64,000 nucleotides of DNA from Duganella sp. 1224 (GCF_013408245.1 NZ_JACBYS010000005.1:124001-188000), one strand, 5' to 3'; shown: positions 24,203-33,530, counted from the first letter of the stretch. Numbers and translations are program-made. Notes: a model not told the origin generated them from the sequence alone.

Positions 24203-26362
24203 ATGCAAGCGATCGATCCCGTCACGCTGGACAATTGTGCGGACGAGCCCATCCATATCCCCGGCAGCATCCAGCCGCACGGCGCCTTGCTGGCGTTCGA
24301 CCCGGCCGGCGCGCTGCTGGCCTGGAGCGCCAACGCGCCCGACCTGCTGGGCCTGGCGCTGGCGCTGAATCTGCCGCTGGACAGCGTGGCGCTGCCGGCC
24401 GAGGTACGCGCGGCGGTGGCCGAGTGCCTGGACGGGGTCGAGGACGGCGAGGCGCCGGCGGTCGCGCTGGCGGTCGCGCTGGCCGGCCGCCAGTTCGACT
24501 GCATCGTGCATGTCTACCAGGAGCGGCTGATCATCGAGTTCGAGCGGCGCGAGACGCCCAGCGACGCCGTGGCCGCCTTCGCGCTGAAGGCGCATGCCGC
24601 CATCGACCGCCTCAAGCGGCAGAAATCGGTCGACGCGCTGCTGCAGCTGGCCACCGAGCAGGTGCGTGCCATCACCGGCTTCGACCGCGTGATGGCCTAC
24701 CGCTTCCACCCGGACGACAGCGGCGACGTCACCGCCGAGTCGCGCCGCGACGACCTGGAACCGTATCTGGGCCGGCGCTATCCGGCCAGCGACATTCCGG
24801 CGCAGGCGCGGCGGCTGTACATCATCAACACGCTGCGGCTGATCGCCGATGTCGGCTACACGCCGGCGCCGCTGGTGGGCCGCCAGTGGGAGGCGCCGCT
24901 GGACCTCAGTCAAAGCGTGCTGCGCAGCGTGTCGCCGATCCATATCGAGTATTTGCAGAACATGGGCGTGGCCGCCTCGATGAGCGTGTCGATCGTGGTG
25001 GCCGGCCGCTTGTGGGGCCTGCTGGCCTGCCATCACATGGCGCCGTTGCAGGTGCCGTATTCGGTGCGCATGGCGGCCGACGTCATGGCCCAGGTGATTG
25101 CCTCGCTGGTGCAGTCGATGGAGGCGCGCCAGCGCGCCGGGCGGGTCGAGCAGTCGGCCGAGGTGCGCACGCGCGTGATGGAAGCGCTGCTGCACCACGA
25201 CGAGCCGGCGCGCGCGCTGCTGGAGCATGCGCCGGCGCTGTGCCAGTCGTTGCAGGTGGAAGCGCTGGTGGTCACCCAGTATGGCAAGCTGATGGTGCAC
25301 GGCGACCTGGACGCCGAGCTGGCCGCGCGCATGGTGGCCTCGCTGCCGGACAGCGGCCACGACCTGGTCGAGCGCAGCGCCGTCGGCGACTGGCCCGAGG
25401 ACCTGCGGCCGGCGCTGGGCCAGTGGGCCGGCCTGCTGGCGCTGCGCTTCGACCCGGCCACGTCCGGCTGGCTGGTGGGCCTGCGGCGCGAGCAGATCCA
25501 CACCATCCGCTGGGGCGGGCGGCCGGAAAAGCAGGTGCGCGCCGGCCCGCTGGGGCCGCGCCTGACGCCGCGCGGCTCGTTCGACGAGTGGCGCGAGACG
25601 GTGCGCGGCCGTGCCATGCCATGGGATCCGGCCGAAAAGCTGGCGGCCAGCCAGCTGCTGGGCGAGATGCACCGCGCCAGCGTGGCCAAGCACGTGGAAA
25701 CCGACCGCGCCCGCGCCCAGCTGCTGGCCATGCTGGGCCACGACCTGCGCGGCCCGCTGCATTCGATCAATATGGCGGCGACCGTGCTGCAGCACGGCGG
25801 CGCCGCCAGCACCATGAGCAGCCGCATCCAGGCGTCCAGCACGCGCATGGAGCGCCTGATCAGCCAGGTGCTGGACATGAGCCGCATCAATGGCGGCCTG
25901 GGCCTGGGCCTGCAGCGCGCCGAGCTGGACCTGGTGCCGCTGCTGCAGGATCTGCTGGACGAGGTGCGCACCGCCCACGCCGACCTGCGCATCGACGCCC
26001 GCCTGCCGCCAGCGCTGGTGGCGCGGGTCGACGGCGACCGCCTGCTGCAGGTGGTGAGCAACCTGGTCAGCAACGCCCGCCACCACGGCGACCACGGCGA
26101 GCCGATCCAGGTATGCCTGGCGGAGCGCGACGGCGCGGTGCTGCTGGAGGTGCGCAACCGGGCGCCGGCCATTCCGGACGAGCTGCTGTCCACGCTGTAC
26201 AGCCCGCTCAAGCACGCCTCGGTCGGCAATGTGCGCAACCGCGGCGGCCTCGGCCTGGGCCTGCATATCGCGCAAGAAATCGTCCAGCAGCACGGCGGCC
26301 AGATCGCCTACCGCTACGAGGCGCCGCAAGTGGTGTTTGCCGTCACCCTGCCGCGCGCCTGA
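24203..26362 (+). CDS. bphP: Bacteriophytochrome histidine kinase
   Basis: 719 residues from the ATG at 24203; the frame is open further upstream but only as a shadow of the receptor gene. The order is PAS-GAF-PHY-HisKA-HATPase. The bilin-binding cysteine is C12 in DNCADEPIHIPGSIQPHG, the GAF motif is YPASDIPAQARRLY, and the PHY tongue motif is PRGSFDEW. The phospho-His is H513 (LGHDLRGPLHS), and the ATPase has NLVSNARHHGDHG and GGLGLGLHIA. It should sense red/far-red light through biliverdin. No heme oxygenase gene is next to it; the kinase/regulator pair downstream starts 106 bases later. Confidence 0.95.
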   Translation: MQAIDPVTLDNCADEPIHIPGSIQPHGALLAFDPAGALLAWSANAPDLLGLALALNLPLDSVALPAEVRAAVAECLDGVEDGEAPAVALAVALAGRQFDCIVHVYQERLIIEFERRETPSDAVAAFALKAHAAIDRLKRQKSVDALLQLATEQVRAITGFDRVMAYRFHPDDSGDVTAESRRDDLEPYLGRRYPASDIPAQARRLYIINTLRLIADVGYTPAPLVGRQWEAPLDLSQSVLRSVSPIHIEYLQNMGVAASMSVSIVVAGRLWGLLACHHMAPLQVPYSVRMAADVMAQVIASLVQSMEARQRAGRVEQSAEVRTRVMEALLHHDEPARALLEHAPALCQSLQVEALVVTQYGKLMVHGDLDAELAARMVASLPDSGHDLVERSAVGDWPEDLRPALGQWAGLLALRFDPATSGWLVGLRREQIHTIRWGGRPEKQVRAGPLGPRLTPRGSFDEWRETVRGRAMPWDPAEKLAASQLLGEMHRASVAKHVETDRARAQLLAMLGHDLRGPLHSINMAATVLQHGGAASTMSSRIQASSTRMERLISQVLDMSRINGGLGLGLQRAELDLVPLLQDLLDEVRTAHADLRIDARLPPALVARVDGDRLLQVVSNLVSNARHHGDHGEPIQVCLAERDGAVLLEVRNRAPAIPDELLSTLYSPLKHASVGNVRNRGGLGLGLHIAQEIVQQHGGQIAYRYEAPQVVFAVTLPRA

Positions 26363-26468
26363 AACTGGTGCCATACAGTGCCACCAGAATGTGGAGTTTC
26401 TGTGAAGAATTAGCGTGGTTTGCGCCGCGCCGCTTGTGGCCGGCCCGCCAACGTGGCTAAATGGCCCG

Positions 26469-27890
26469 ATGGTCAAGATCGGTATTACCGCCCGCCTGTT
26501 TCTCTCCTTGCTGATCGTCAGCGTGCTGACGGCGGTGGGGGTCGGGCTGGGCACGCGCTGGAGCTTCAAGCGCGGCTTCCAGGGCTATCTGAACGAGGTC
26601 GAGGCGCGCCGCATGGAGGCGATGGCCTTCGAGTTCGCGCGCGCCTACCAGCAGCATGGCAACTGGGACTTCATCCGCAACAACCGCGAGGCCTGGGAGC
26701 GCTACACCGGCGCCATCGGCCGCGAACGCGCCACCTCGCCGCGCCCCGGCGGCGATTCCATCTATTACGCGGTGCCGGACAAGGCGCCGCGCCGCCTCGG
26801 CCTGTATGACCAGCACGGCCACCACCTGGCCGGCAACCTGCAGACCGGCGACGACCTGCGCTACCAGCCGGTGCTGGTGGATGGCCAGGTGGTCGGCACG
26901 CTGGCCGGCGCGCCGCTGCGCGGCCTGCAGGAAGAGGCCGAACAGACTTTCCAGGCGCAGCAGCAGCGCGACAGCCTGTTCATCGGCCTGGCGACGCTGG
27001 TGCTGGCCGCGCTGGCGGCCGTGCTGCTGGCGCGCGGCTTCGTGGCGCCGACGCGGCGGCTGATCGCGGCCGCGTCCAAGGTGGCGGCCGGCGACTACGG
27101 CGTGCGCGTGCCGCACGCCCAGCGCGACGAGCTGGGCACATTGGCGCGCAACTTCAACATCATGGTGGCCACGCTGGAGAGCAACGAGGCGCTGCGCCGC
27201 CACTTCATGGCCGACATCTCGCACGAGCTGCGCACGCCGCTGTCGGTGCTGCAGGCGCAGCTGGAGGCGATGGAGGACGGCATCGAGCCGATCGACGCCA
27301 GCAGCCTGCAGGCGCTGATGGCCGAGGTGGCAACGCTGAGCCGGCTGGTCGAGGACATGCGCCAGATCACGCTGTCCGAGGTGGGCGCCTTCGACTACCG
27401 GCGCGAGCCGCTGGACCTGGCGGCGCTGCTGGACAGCGAAATCCACACCTGGCGCGAGCCGCTGGCGCAGGCCGGCATGGCCATCGTGGCCGAGCGCCCG
27501 CCGGCGATGCTGATCGACGGCGATACGGTGCGCCTGCGCCAGCTGCTGCGCAACCTGTTCAACAACGCGCTGCGCCACGCCGAGGGCGCCGACCAGTTGC
27601 GCATCGGCCTGCACGTGATGCGCAACCAGGCGCTGCTGGTGCTGGCCGACAACGGCGCCGGCGTCAGCGACGCCGGTCTGCCGCTGCTGTTCGAGCGCTT
27701 CTGGCGCGGCGACCACGCGCGCAGCCGCAGCACCGGCGGCAGCGGACTCGGGCTGGCGATCTGCCGCAGCATCGTCGAGGCGCACGGCGGCGCCATCGGC
27801 GCCGCGCACACCCACCCGCAGCTGCCCGCCGGCGCGCGGCGCGGCCTGACCATCCGCGTCACGCTGCCGCTGTCCGGAGCGGGCGCATGA
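26469..27890 (+). CDS. BaeS-like membrane sensor histidine kinase
   Basis: 473 residues from MVKIGITARLFLSLLIVSVLTAVG. Two membrane helices (about residues 8-28 and 170-192) flank a roughly 140-residue periplasmic sensor. A HAMP domain follows, then HisKA with H252 (ADISHELRTPLSVL) and an ATPase with NLFNNALRHAEG, LADNGAGV and GGSGLGLAICRSIVEAHGG. Layout and motifs resemble BaeS, the envelope-stress kinase; the actual signal is unknown. Its stop overlaps the response regulator start as ATGA. Confidence 0.92.
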   Translation: MVKIGITARLFLSLLIVSVLTAVGVGLGTRWSFKRGFQGYLNEVEARRMEAMAFEFARAYQQHGNWDFIRNNREAWERYTGAIGRERATSPRPGGDSIYYAVPDKAPRRLGLYDQHGHHLAGNLQTGDDLRYQPVLVDGQVVGTLAGAPLRGLQEEAEQTFQAQQQRDSLFIGLATLVLAALAAVLLARGFVAPTRRLIAAASKVAAGDYGVRVPHAQRDELGTLARNFNIMVATLESNEALRRHFMADISHELRTPLSVLQAQLEAMEDGIEPIDASSLQALMAEVATLSRLVEDMRQITLSEVGAFDYRREPLDLAALLDSEIHTWREPLAQAGMAIVAERPPAMLIDGDTVRLRQLLRNLFNNALRHAEGADQLRIGLHVMRNQALLVLADNGAGVSDAGLPLLFERFWRGDHARSRSTGGSGLGLAICRSIVEAHGGAIGAAHTHPQLPAGARRGLTIRVTLPLSGAGA

Positions 27891-28567
27891 ACGCGCCGCA
27901 CGTGCTGGTGGTGGAGGACGAACAGCGGCTGGCGCGGCTGCTGGTCAGCTATCTGCAGGCGGCCGGCTACCGCGCCACGGCGCAGCACGACGGCCTGGTG
28001 GTGCAGGCCACGGTGGCGGCCGGCGACGTCGACCTGATCCTGCTGGACTGGATGCTGCCCGGCATCGATGGCCTGAGCCTGTGCCGCGCGCTGCGCGCCA
28101 GCAGCGATATTCCCATCATCATGATGACCGCGCGCGCGCAGGAGGAGGACCGCCTGGACGGCCTCGACAGCGGCGCCGACGATTACATCTGCAAGCCGTT
28201 CAGCCCGCGCGAGGTGGTGGCGCGGGTGCGCGCGGTGCTGCGGCGCCGGCCGTCCGGCACGCCGCAGCCGGGCCTGCAGATCGACGACCAGGGCATGCGC
28301 GCCTTCGTTCACGGCAGGGAGCTGGCGCTGACGCCGGTGGAATTCCGCTTGCTGAAACGCTTGCGCGACGCGCCCGGCCTGGCCTTGTCACGCGATGACT
28401 TGCGCAGCCGGGTGTACGAGGACCGGCGCATCGTGCACGACCGCACGATCGATACGCATGTGAAGAACCTGCGCCGGAAACTGGAGGAAGCCGGTCTGGC
28501 CGAGGCGATTTCGGCCGTCTACGGGGTCGGCTATCGATGGGAAGCGCGCAGCGCGCGGCAACCCTGA
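27887..28567 (+). CDS. BaeR-like OmpR/PhoB-type response regulator
   Basis: 226 residues. The receiver domain has D54 (LILLDWMLPG) and K103 (YICKPFSP). The C-terminal winged helix (LTPVEFRLLKRLRDAPGLALSRDDLRSRVYED..., VKNLRRKLEEAGL, IYGVGYRW-type end) binds DNA. The four-base overlap with the kinase gene shows they form one system. The dehydrogenase operon starts 24 bases downstream in the same direction, so it may be read through from this unit or regulated by it. Confidence 0.93.
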   Translation: MNAPHVLVVEDEQRLARLLVSYLQAAGYRATAQHDGLVVQATVAAGDVDLILLDWMLPGIDGLSLCRALRASSDIPIIMMTARAQEEDRLDGLDSGADDYICKPFSPREVVARVRAVLRRRPSGTPQPGLQIDDQGMRAFVHGRELALTPVEFRLLKRLRDAPGLALSRDDLRSRVYEDRRIVHDRTIDTHVKNLRRKLEEAGLAEAISAVYGVGYRWEARSARQP

Positions 28568-28590
28568 CGTCTCACAACTAGGAGAAAGCA

Positions 28591-29319
28591 ATGTCAGACG
28601 ATACACAGTCGCCGTCGCGGCGCAACCTGATTAAAAGCATGGTGTTCGTACCGATCGGCGCGGTGGCCGCGACCGGCGCGGTGCGCGCGCTGCAGTCGGC
28701 CACGGCGGCCGACGCCAGCGCGCCCGAGGGCAAGCCGGACGCGTACACGCCGGCCTTCTTCAACCAGGCGGAGTGGAAGTTCCTGAGCGCCGCGGTCGAC
28801 CGCCTGATTCCGCACGACGAGCACGGCCCCGGCGCCATCGAACTGGGCGTGCTGGCATTCCTCGACCGCCACATGCAGACGCCGTACGCCGCCGGCGACA
28901 TCTGGTACATGCAGGGCCCGTACGTCAGCGCCAAGCCGGAGTTCGGCTACCAGGGCAAGCTGCCGCTGCGCGACATCCTGCGCGTCGGCATCAAGAACGT
29001 GGACGGCTATTGCGCCTCGCAGTTCGGCGGCAAGGCGTTCGCCGACCTCGACCGCAAGCAGCAGGAAGAGATCCTCAAGGGCTGCGAGGGCGGCAAGCTG
29101 AAGCTGGAAGAGATCTCGGCCAAGCTGTTCTTCACCAATCTGCTGAACGAAACGCGCAACGGCTACTTCGCCGATCCCAAGCACGGCGGCAACCAGGGCA
29201 TGGGGGCGTGGAAGATGATCGGCTATCCCGGCATGCGCGCCGACTATCTGGACTGGGTGGAGGTCCGTGACAAACCATATCCGATCGGCCCCGTCGATCT
29301 GGCTGGACGCAGAGGTTAA
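28591..29319 (+). CDS. Gluconate 2-dehydrogenase-type subunit 3 (Tat-exported small subunit)
   Basis: 242 residues. The twin-arginine signal SRRNLIKSMVFVPIGAVAATG carries the protein, probably with its bound flavoprotein partner, across the inner membrane. The body matches the small subunit of gluconate-2-dehydrogenase-like enzymes (FFNQAEWKFLSAAVDRLIPHDEHGPGAIELGVLAFLDRHM, GAWKMIGYPGMRADYLDWV). AGGAG precedes the ATG. The flavoprotein gene follows after three bases and the cytochrome subunit after that, giving the standard three-subunit membrane dehydrogenase. Confidence 0.9.
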   Translation: MSDDTQSPSRRNLIKSMVFVPIGAVAATGAVRALQSATAADASAPEGKPDAYTPAFFNQAEWKFLSAAVDRLIPHDEHGPGAIELGVLAFLDRHMQTPYAAGDIWYMQGPYVSAKPEFGYQGKLPLRDILRVGIKNVDGYCASQFGGKAFADLDRKQQEEILKGCEGGKLKLEEISAKLFFTNLLNETRNGYFADPKHGGNQGMGAWKMIGYPGMRADYLDWVEVRDKPYPIGPVDLAGRRG

Positions 29320-29322
29320 GAC

Positions 29323-31098
29323 ATGAGTATCGTAAAAAACAAAGTGGACGCCGTCATCGTCGGCATGGGCTGGACCGGCGCCATCATGGCCAAGGAGCTG
29401 ACCGACGCCGGCCTCAGCGTGGTGTGCCTGGAGCGCGGCCCGGACCGCGACACCCAGCCGGACTTCGCCTATCCGCGCGTGGTCGACGAGCTGGAGGGAT
29501 CGGTGCACCGCAAGTACCTGCAATCGCTGAACAAGGAAACCGTGACCATCCGCCACGGCGTCAACGACACGGCGGTGCCGTACCGCCAGATGGGCTCGTT
29601 CAAGCCGGGCACCGGCGTCGGCGGTGCCGGCAGCCACTGGTCGGGCTGCCATTTCCGCGCGCTGCCGGAGGACTTCAAGGTGCGCAGCAATGTCGAGCAG
29701 CGCTACGGCAAGAAGTTCATCCCGCAGGGCATGACGATCCAGGATTTCCCCGTCACCTACGAGGACCTGGAACCGCACTTCGACCATTTTGAATATGTGT
29801 GCGGCACCTCCGGCAAGGCCGGCGTGTTGAACGGCAAGGTGGTCGAGGGCGGCAACCCGTTCGAAGGCTCGCGCTCGCGCGAGTTCGCGCTGCCGCCGAA
29901 CCCCAACTACCTCGGCGCGGAGATGTTTTACAAGGCGGCGCGCGAGATGGGCTATCACCCGTATCCGATCCCGGCATCCAACGCCTCGGCGCCGTATGTC
30001 AATCCGTATGGCGCGCAGATGGGGCCGTGCAACTTCTGCGGCTTCTGCTCCGACTATGGTTGCCTCAACTATTCCAAGGCCAGCCCCAACGCCTGCATCA
30101 TGCCGGTGCTGCGCGGCCGCAAGGGCTTCGAGCTGCGCACGCTGGCGCAGGTGCTGAAGGTCAACCTGAGCGCCGACAAGAAGCAGGCCACCGGCGTCAC
30201 CTACCTCGACGCGCAGGGCCGCGAAACCGAGCAGCCGGCCGACATCGTGGTGCTGTGCGCGTTCTCGCTGTTCAATGTGCACCTGATGCTGTTGTCCGGC
30301 ATCGGCACGCCGTATGATCCGGTCAGCAATACCGGCACCATCGGCCGCAACTACTCGTACCAGAACCTGAACCGGGTGTCGCTGTTCTTCGACGAGACGG
30401 TGCAGGCCAACCAGTTCATTGGCATCGGCGGCGGCGGTACCACCATCGACGACTTGAACGGCAACCAGAACGACAGCACCAAGTCCGGCTTTATCGGCGG
30501 CGGCCTGGTGTGGGCACGCCAGCCGGGCGGCGGTCCGGTGCGCGGCATCGCCACCGCGCCGGGCGTGCCGAACTGGGGCAGCGCGTGGAAGCAGGGCGTC
30601 AAGGAAGCGTTCCGCCATTCGTTCTATTACGAGGTGCAGGGCTCGTGCATGTCCTACCAGGATGCCTACCTGAGCCTGGACCCGACCTACAAGGACGCCT
30701 TCGGCCGGCCGCTGCTGCGCATGACGTTCGACTGGCACGACAACGAGATCAAGGCCTCGCAGTACCTGGTGGAGAAGGCGTCCGACATGTGCAAGGTGCT
30801 GGGCCCTAAAGCCATCAAGGGCGACGCCAAGAAGGACGGCGACCACTACAACGTGACCCAGTACCAGTCGACCCACACCTGCGGCGGCGCCATCATGGGC
30901 AGCGATCCCAAGACCTCGGCGCTGAACCGCTACCTGCAGTCGTGGGACGTGTCGAACGTGTTCGCGCCGGGCGCCAACGCCTTCCCGCAGAACAATGGCT
31001 ACAACCCGACCGGCATGGTGGGCGCGCTGACCTACTGGTGCGCCAAGGCGGTGCGCGAGCTGTATCTGAAAAACCCCGGCCCGCTGGTGCAGGCTTAA
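29323..31098 (+). CDS. GMC-type FAD oxidoreductase, catalytic subunit of membrane dehydrogenase
   Basis: 591 residues. The FAD-binding fold is at the N-terminus (DAVIVGMGWTGAIMAKELTDAGLSVVCLERG). A cysteine-rich segment near residues 235-255 (GPCNFCGFCSDYGC) is like the iron-sulfur site of FAD-dependent glucose, fructose or gluconate dehydrogenases. The C-terminal GMC domain carries the catalytic His region (STHTCGGAIMG) and PGANAFPQNNGYNPTG. It has no signal of its own and should be exported with subunit 3. It oxidises a sugar, sugar acid or polyol in the periplasm; the substrate cannot be read from the sequence. Confidence 0.92.
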   Translation: MSIVKNKVDAVIVGMGWTGAIMAKELTDAGLSVVCLERGPDRDTQPDFAYPRVVDELEGSVHRKYLQSLNKETVTIRHGVNDTAVPYRQMGSFKPGTGVGGAGSHWSGCHFRALPEDFKVRSNVEQRYGKKFIPQGMTIQDFPVTYEDLEPHFDHFEYVCGTSGKAGVLNGKVVEGGNPFEGSRSREFALPPNPNYLGAEMFYKAAREMGYHPYPIPASNASAPYVNPYGAQMGPCNFCGFCSDYGCLNYSKASPNACIMPVLRGRKGFELRTLAQVLKVNLSADKKQATGVTYLDAQGRETEQPADIVVLCAFSLFNVHLMLLSGIGTPYDPVSNTGTIGRNYSYQNLNRVSLFFDETVQANQFIGIGGGGTTIDDLNGNQNDSTKSGFIGGGLVWARQPGGGPVRGIATAPGVPNWGSAWKQGVKEAFRHSFYYEVQGSCMSYQDAYLSLDPTYKDAFGRPLLRMTFDWHDNEIKASQYLVEKASDMCKVLGPKAIKGDAKKDGDHYNVTQYQSTHTCGGAIMGSDPKTSALNRYLQSWDVSNVFAPGANAFPQNNGYNPTGMVGALTYWCAKAVRELYLKNPGPLVQA

Positions 31099-31110
31099 GG
31101 AGACGACCAC

Positions 31111-32457
31111 ATGAACAATCTGAAAAAAGGTATGGCGGTCGTCGCTGGCGTGGTGGTGATTGGCGTGGCGGGCGCGTACGCGTATGCCACCCAGGCCAGC
31201 GCCACCAGGGACATCGGACCGGGCACGGCGAACCTAGCGGCGCCGGGCGCGCAGCTGATCGACAAGGGCCGCTACCTGGCGGTGGCGGCCGATTGCGTGG
31301 CCTGCCACACGGCGCCCCAGGGCCAGCCGTTCGCCGGCGGGCTGGCGATGGCCACGCCGGTGGGCGCGGTGTACAGCTCCAACATCACGCCGGACAAGCA
31401 GACCGGCATCGGCAACTACAGCCTGCATGACTTCGACCGCGCGGTGCGGCACGGCATCGCGCCGTCCGGCGCCACGCTGTATCCGGCCATGCCGTATCCG
31501 TCCTACGCCAGGATCACCGACGACGACTTGCGCGCGCTGTACGCCTACTTCATGCATGGCGTGCAGCCGGTGGCGCAGGCCAACCACGCGCACGGCATCG
31601 CCTGGCCGCTGTCGATGAACTGGCCGCTGGCGATCTGGCGCAAGACCTACGCGCCGCCGGTGGCGCCGCTGGTGCTGAGCAAGTACCAGGGCGAGGCGCT
31701 GGCGCGCGGGGCTTACCTGGTGCAGTCGCTGGGCCACTGCGGCGCCTGCCACACGCCGCGCGCGGCCACGCAGCAGGAGCTGGCGCTGGATGAGTCGAGC
31801 CCGGCCTTCCTGTCCGGCGGCCCGGTGATCGACGGCTGGCTGGCGGTCAACCTGCGCAGCAATCCGGCCGGCGGCCTGGGCCGGTGGAGCGAGCAGGACA
31901 TCATCGATACGCTGAGCAAGGCGCGCAACGCGCATTCGGCGGTGGTCGGTTCGCCGATGGCCGATGTGGTCGAGCACAGCACGCAGAATATGTCGGCGGA
32001 GGACCTGAAGGCCATCGCCGCCTACCTGAAGTCGCTGACGCCGGGGCCGGACGAGAAGGCGCGCTACGCCGCCAGCGACGCGACCGCCAGGGCGCTGAAG
32101 GCCGGGCATGACGACACGCGCGGCGCCCAGCTGTACCTCGACAACTGCGCCGCTTGCCATCGCTCGGATGCCACCGCCAACGCCAAGGTGTTCCCGGCGC
32201 TGGCCGGCAATCCGTCGGTGCTGTCGGATGATCCGACCTCGCTGATCCGGCTGGTGCTGGCCGGCAGCGCGCTGCCGTCGACCAGGGGCGCGCCGTCGCC
32301 GCTCGGCATGCCGGGCTTCGCCTGGCGCCTGTCGGACGAGGAGACGGCGCAGCTGGTGACGTTCGTGCGCCAGAGCTGGGGCAACCAGGCTTCGGCGGCG
32401 GATGCCGGCCAGGTGGCGAAGATCCGCAAGCAGATCGACGCCGGGGCGCGCCACTAG
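31111..32457 (+). CDS. Triheme cytochrome c subunit of membrane dehydrogenase
   Basis: 448 residues. The N-terminal hydrophobic segment (MAVVAGVVVIGVAGAYAYA) is a signal or anchor. Three heme c motifs, CVACH, CGACH and CAACH, start near residues 62, 210 and 346, the arrangement of cytochrome subunits of alcohol, gluconate and sorbitol dehydrogenases. Electrons pass from the FAD subunit through these hemes to ubiquinone. AAGGAG precedes the ATG. It is the last gene of the operon; a dispersed repeat begins about five bases after its stop. Confidence 0.93.
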   Translation: MNNLKKGMAVVAGVVVIGVAGAYAYATQASATRDIGPGTANLAAPGAQLIDKGRYLAVAADCVACHTAPQGQPFAGGLAMATPVGAVYSSNITPDKQTGIGNYSLHDFDRAVRHGIAPSGATLYPAMPYPSYARITDDDLRALYAYFMHGVQPVAQANHAHGIAWPLSMNWPLAIWRKTYAPPVAPLVLSKYQGEALARGAYLVQSLGHCGACHTPRAATQQELALDESSPAFLSGGPVIDGWLAVNLRSNPAGGLGRWSEQDIIDTLSKARNAHSAVVGSPMADVVEHSTQNMSAEDLKAIAAYLKSLTPGPDEKARYAASDATARALKAGHDDTRGAQLYLDNCAACHRSDATANAKVFPALAGNPSVLSDDPTSLIRLVLAGSALPSTRGAPSPLGMPGFAWRLSDEETAQLVTFVRQSWGNQASAADAGQVAKIRKQIDAGARH

Positions 32458-32461
32458 CCCC

Positions 32462-32523
32462 TCATTCCCGCGCAGGCGCGAATGCAGGCGTTGTATGGGT
32501 TCCGGCGTGTGCCGGAACGACGG
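32462..32523. repeat. Dispersed intergenic repeat, family 2, copy 1
   Basis: TCATTCCCGCGCAGGCGCGAA at the left and GGTTCCGGCGTGTGCCGGAA at the right resemble the ends of copies at 52782-52871 and 63565-63645. The two ends are inverted relative to each other, as in MITE or REP-like elements. This copy is shorter in the centre and supplies the last codons and stop of the minus-strand LysR gene. Confidence 0.7.
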
Positions 32524-33418
32524 CGGCGAGGGCCTCGGCCAGCAGGTCGGTGAACACGCGGATCTTGGACGCGCCGCGCCGGTTGGCCGGATACACCGCG
32601 TAAATGCCGACGTCCATCTCGCCCGGATTGGCCTGGTAGCCGGCCAGCACCGGCACCAGCGCGCCGGCGTCCAGGTCGGGCTGGATCAGCCAGCCCGGCA
32701 GCAAGGCCAGGCCCAGTCCTTGCAGCGCCGCCTGGCGCAGCATTTCCGAGTTATTGACATGCAGGCTGCCGCCGACCTCCACCTCGGTGGCCAGGTCGGC
32801 GTTGCGCAGGCGCCAGGTCGAGCGGCTGGCGCCATAGGCGAACAGCAGGCAGTTGTGCCGGCCCAGTTCGTCCGGCGTCTGCGGCGCGCCGTGCGCGGCC
32901 AGGTAGGCCGGGCTGGCGACGATGTGGCGCTGGTGGCCGGCCAGCTTGCGGGCGATCAGGTTGGGCTGCCGCTCCGGATTGCCGATGCGGATGGCGACGT
33001 CGATCGCCTCGTCCACCATATTGCTCAGGGCGTCGCTGAGGCGCATGTCCAGCTCCAGCTTCGGATGGCGGCGCGCCAGCTCGGGCAGCAGCGGGGCGAT
33101 GTAGCGGATCGCCAGCGTGACCGGGGCGGCGATGCGCAGCACGCCGGCCGGCTCGGCGTCGCGGCCGGCGGCGGCGTCGTCGGCCTCGTCCAGCGCGGCC
33201 AGGATCTGGCTGGCGTGGTCGAAGTAGCTGCGGCCGCTGTCGGTCAGCGTGATGCTGCGCGTCGAGCGGTTCAGCAGCGGCGCGCCGAGCCGCTGTTCGA
33301 GGGCATCGACCAGCCGCGTCACCGACGACGTGGCCACACCCAGCTGGCGGGCGGCGGCGGAAAAGCCGCCATTGCTGGCGACCAGGCAAAACGCTTTCAG
33401 TTCGGCGAATCGGTCCAT
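32462..33418 (-). CDS. LysR family regulator with repeat-derived C-terminus
   Basis: 318 residues from MDRFAELKAFCLVASNGGFSAAARQLGVATSSVTRLVDALEQRLG, a standard LysR helix-turn-helix, followed by the usual effector-binding domain (GVLRIAAPVTLAI, IDVAIRIGNPERQPNLIARKL). The frame runs on upstream but that part covers the divergent promoter. The last 19 or so residues (VVPAHAGTHTTPAFAPARE) are translated from dispersed repeat copy 1, so the ancestral stop was probably lost or displaced. It is divergent from a TauD-like dioxygenase and probably regulates it. Confidence 0.9.
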   Translation of the reverse strand: MDRFAELKAFCLVASNGGFSAAARQLGVATSSVTRLVDALEQRLGAPLLNRSTRSITLTDSGRSYFDHASQILAALDEADDAAAGRDAEPAGVLRIAAPVTLAIRYIAPLLPELARRHPKLELDMRLSDALSNMVDEAIDVAIRIGNPERQPNLIARKLAGHQRHIVASPAYLAAHGAPQTPDELGRHNCLLFAYGASRSTWRLRNADLATEVEVGGSLHVNNSEMLRQAALQGLGLALLPGWLIQPDLDAGALVPVLAGYQANPGEMDVGIYAVYPANRRGASKIRVFTDLLAEALAAVVPAHAGTHTTPAFAPARE

Positions 33419-33432
33419 AGGCGGTCCATGTA

Positions 33433-33447
33433 TTGCGTCCTGCGCAA
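33433..33447. promoter_or_regulatory. Candidate LysR box upstream of TauD-like gene
   Basis: TTGCG-tcctg-CGCAA, perfect 5-bp arms containing a T-N11-A core, 15 bases from the LysR start codon in the divergent intergenic region. Confidence 0.5.
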
Positions 33448-33470
33448 AGGTGTGTGCGAATCTGCCTATA

Positions 33471-33499
33471 TTATCAGCAGACTGGGCCGGGATTATAGT
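33471..33499 (+). promoter_or_regulatory. Probable promoter of TauD-like gene
   Basis: -35-like TTATCA (33471-33476) and -10 TATAGT (33494-33499) separated by 17 bases; an AGGAGG ribosome site follows at 33521-33526 before the ATG. Confidence 0.5.
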
Positions 33500-33530
33500 G
33501 ATTTCAACCTTAAATGCTTTAGGAGGCAGT

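Noticed and set aside
26365-26387. Hairpin ctggtgcca...tgccaccag after the bacteriophytochrome gene as a terminator
   Set aside because: Imperfect stem and no T-run; reading through to the BaeS-like gene is just as likely.
33249-33530. N-terminal extension of the TauD-like protein from an upstream ATG
   Set aside because: It would run through the divergent LysR coding region and promoter; the ATG at 33531 has a perfect AGGAGG and matches the family N-terminus.
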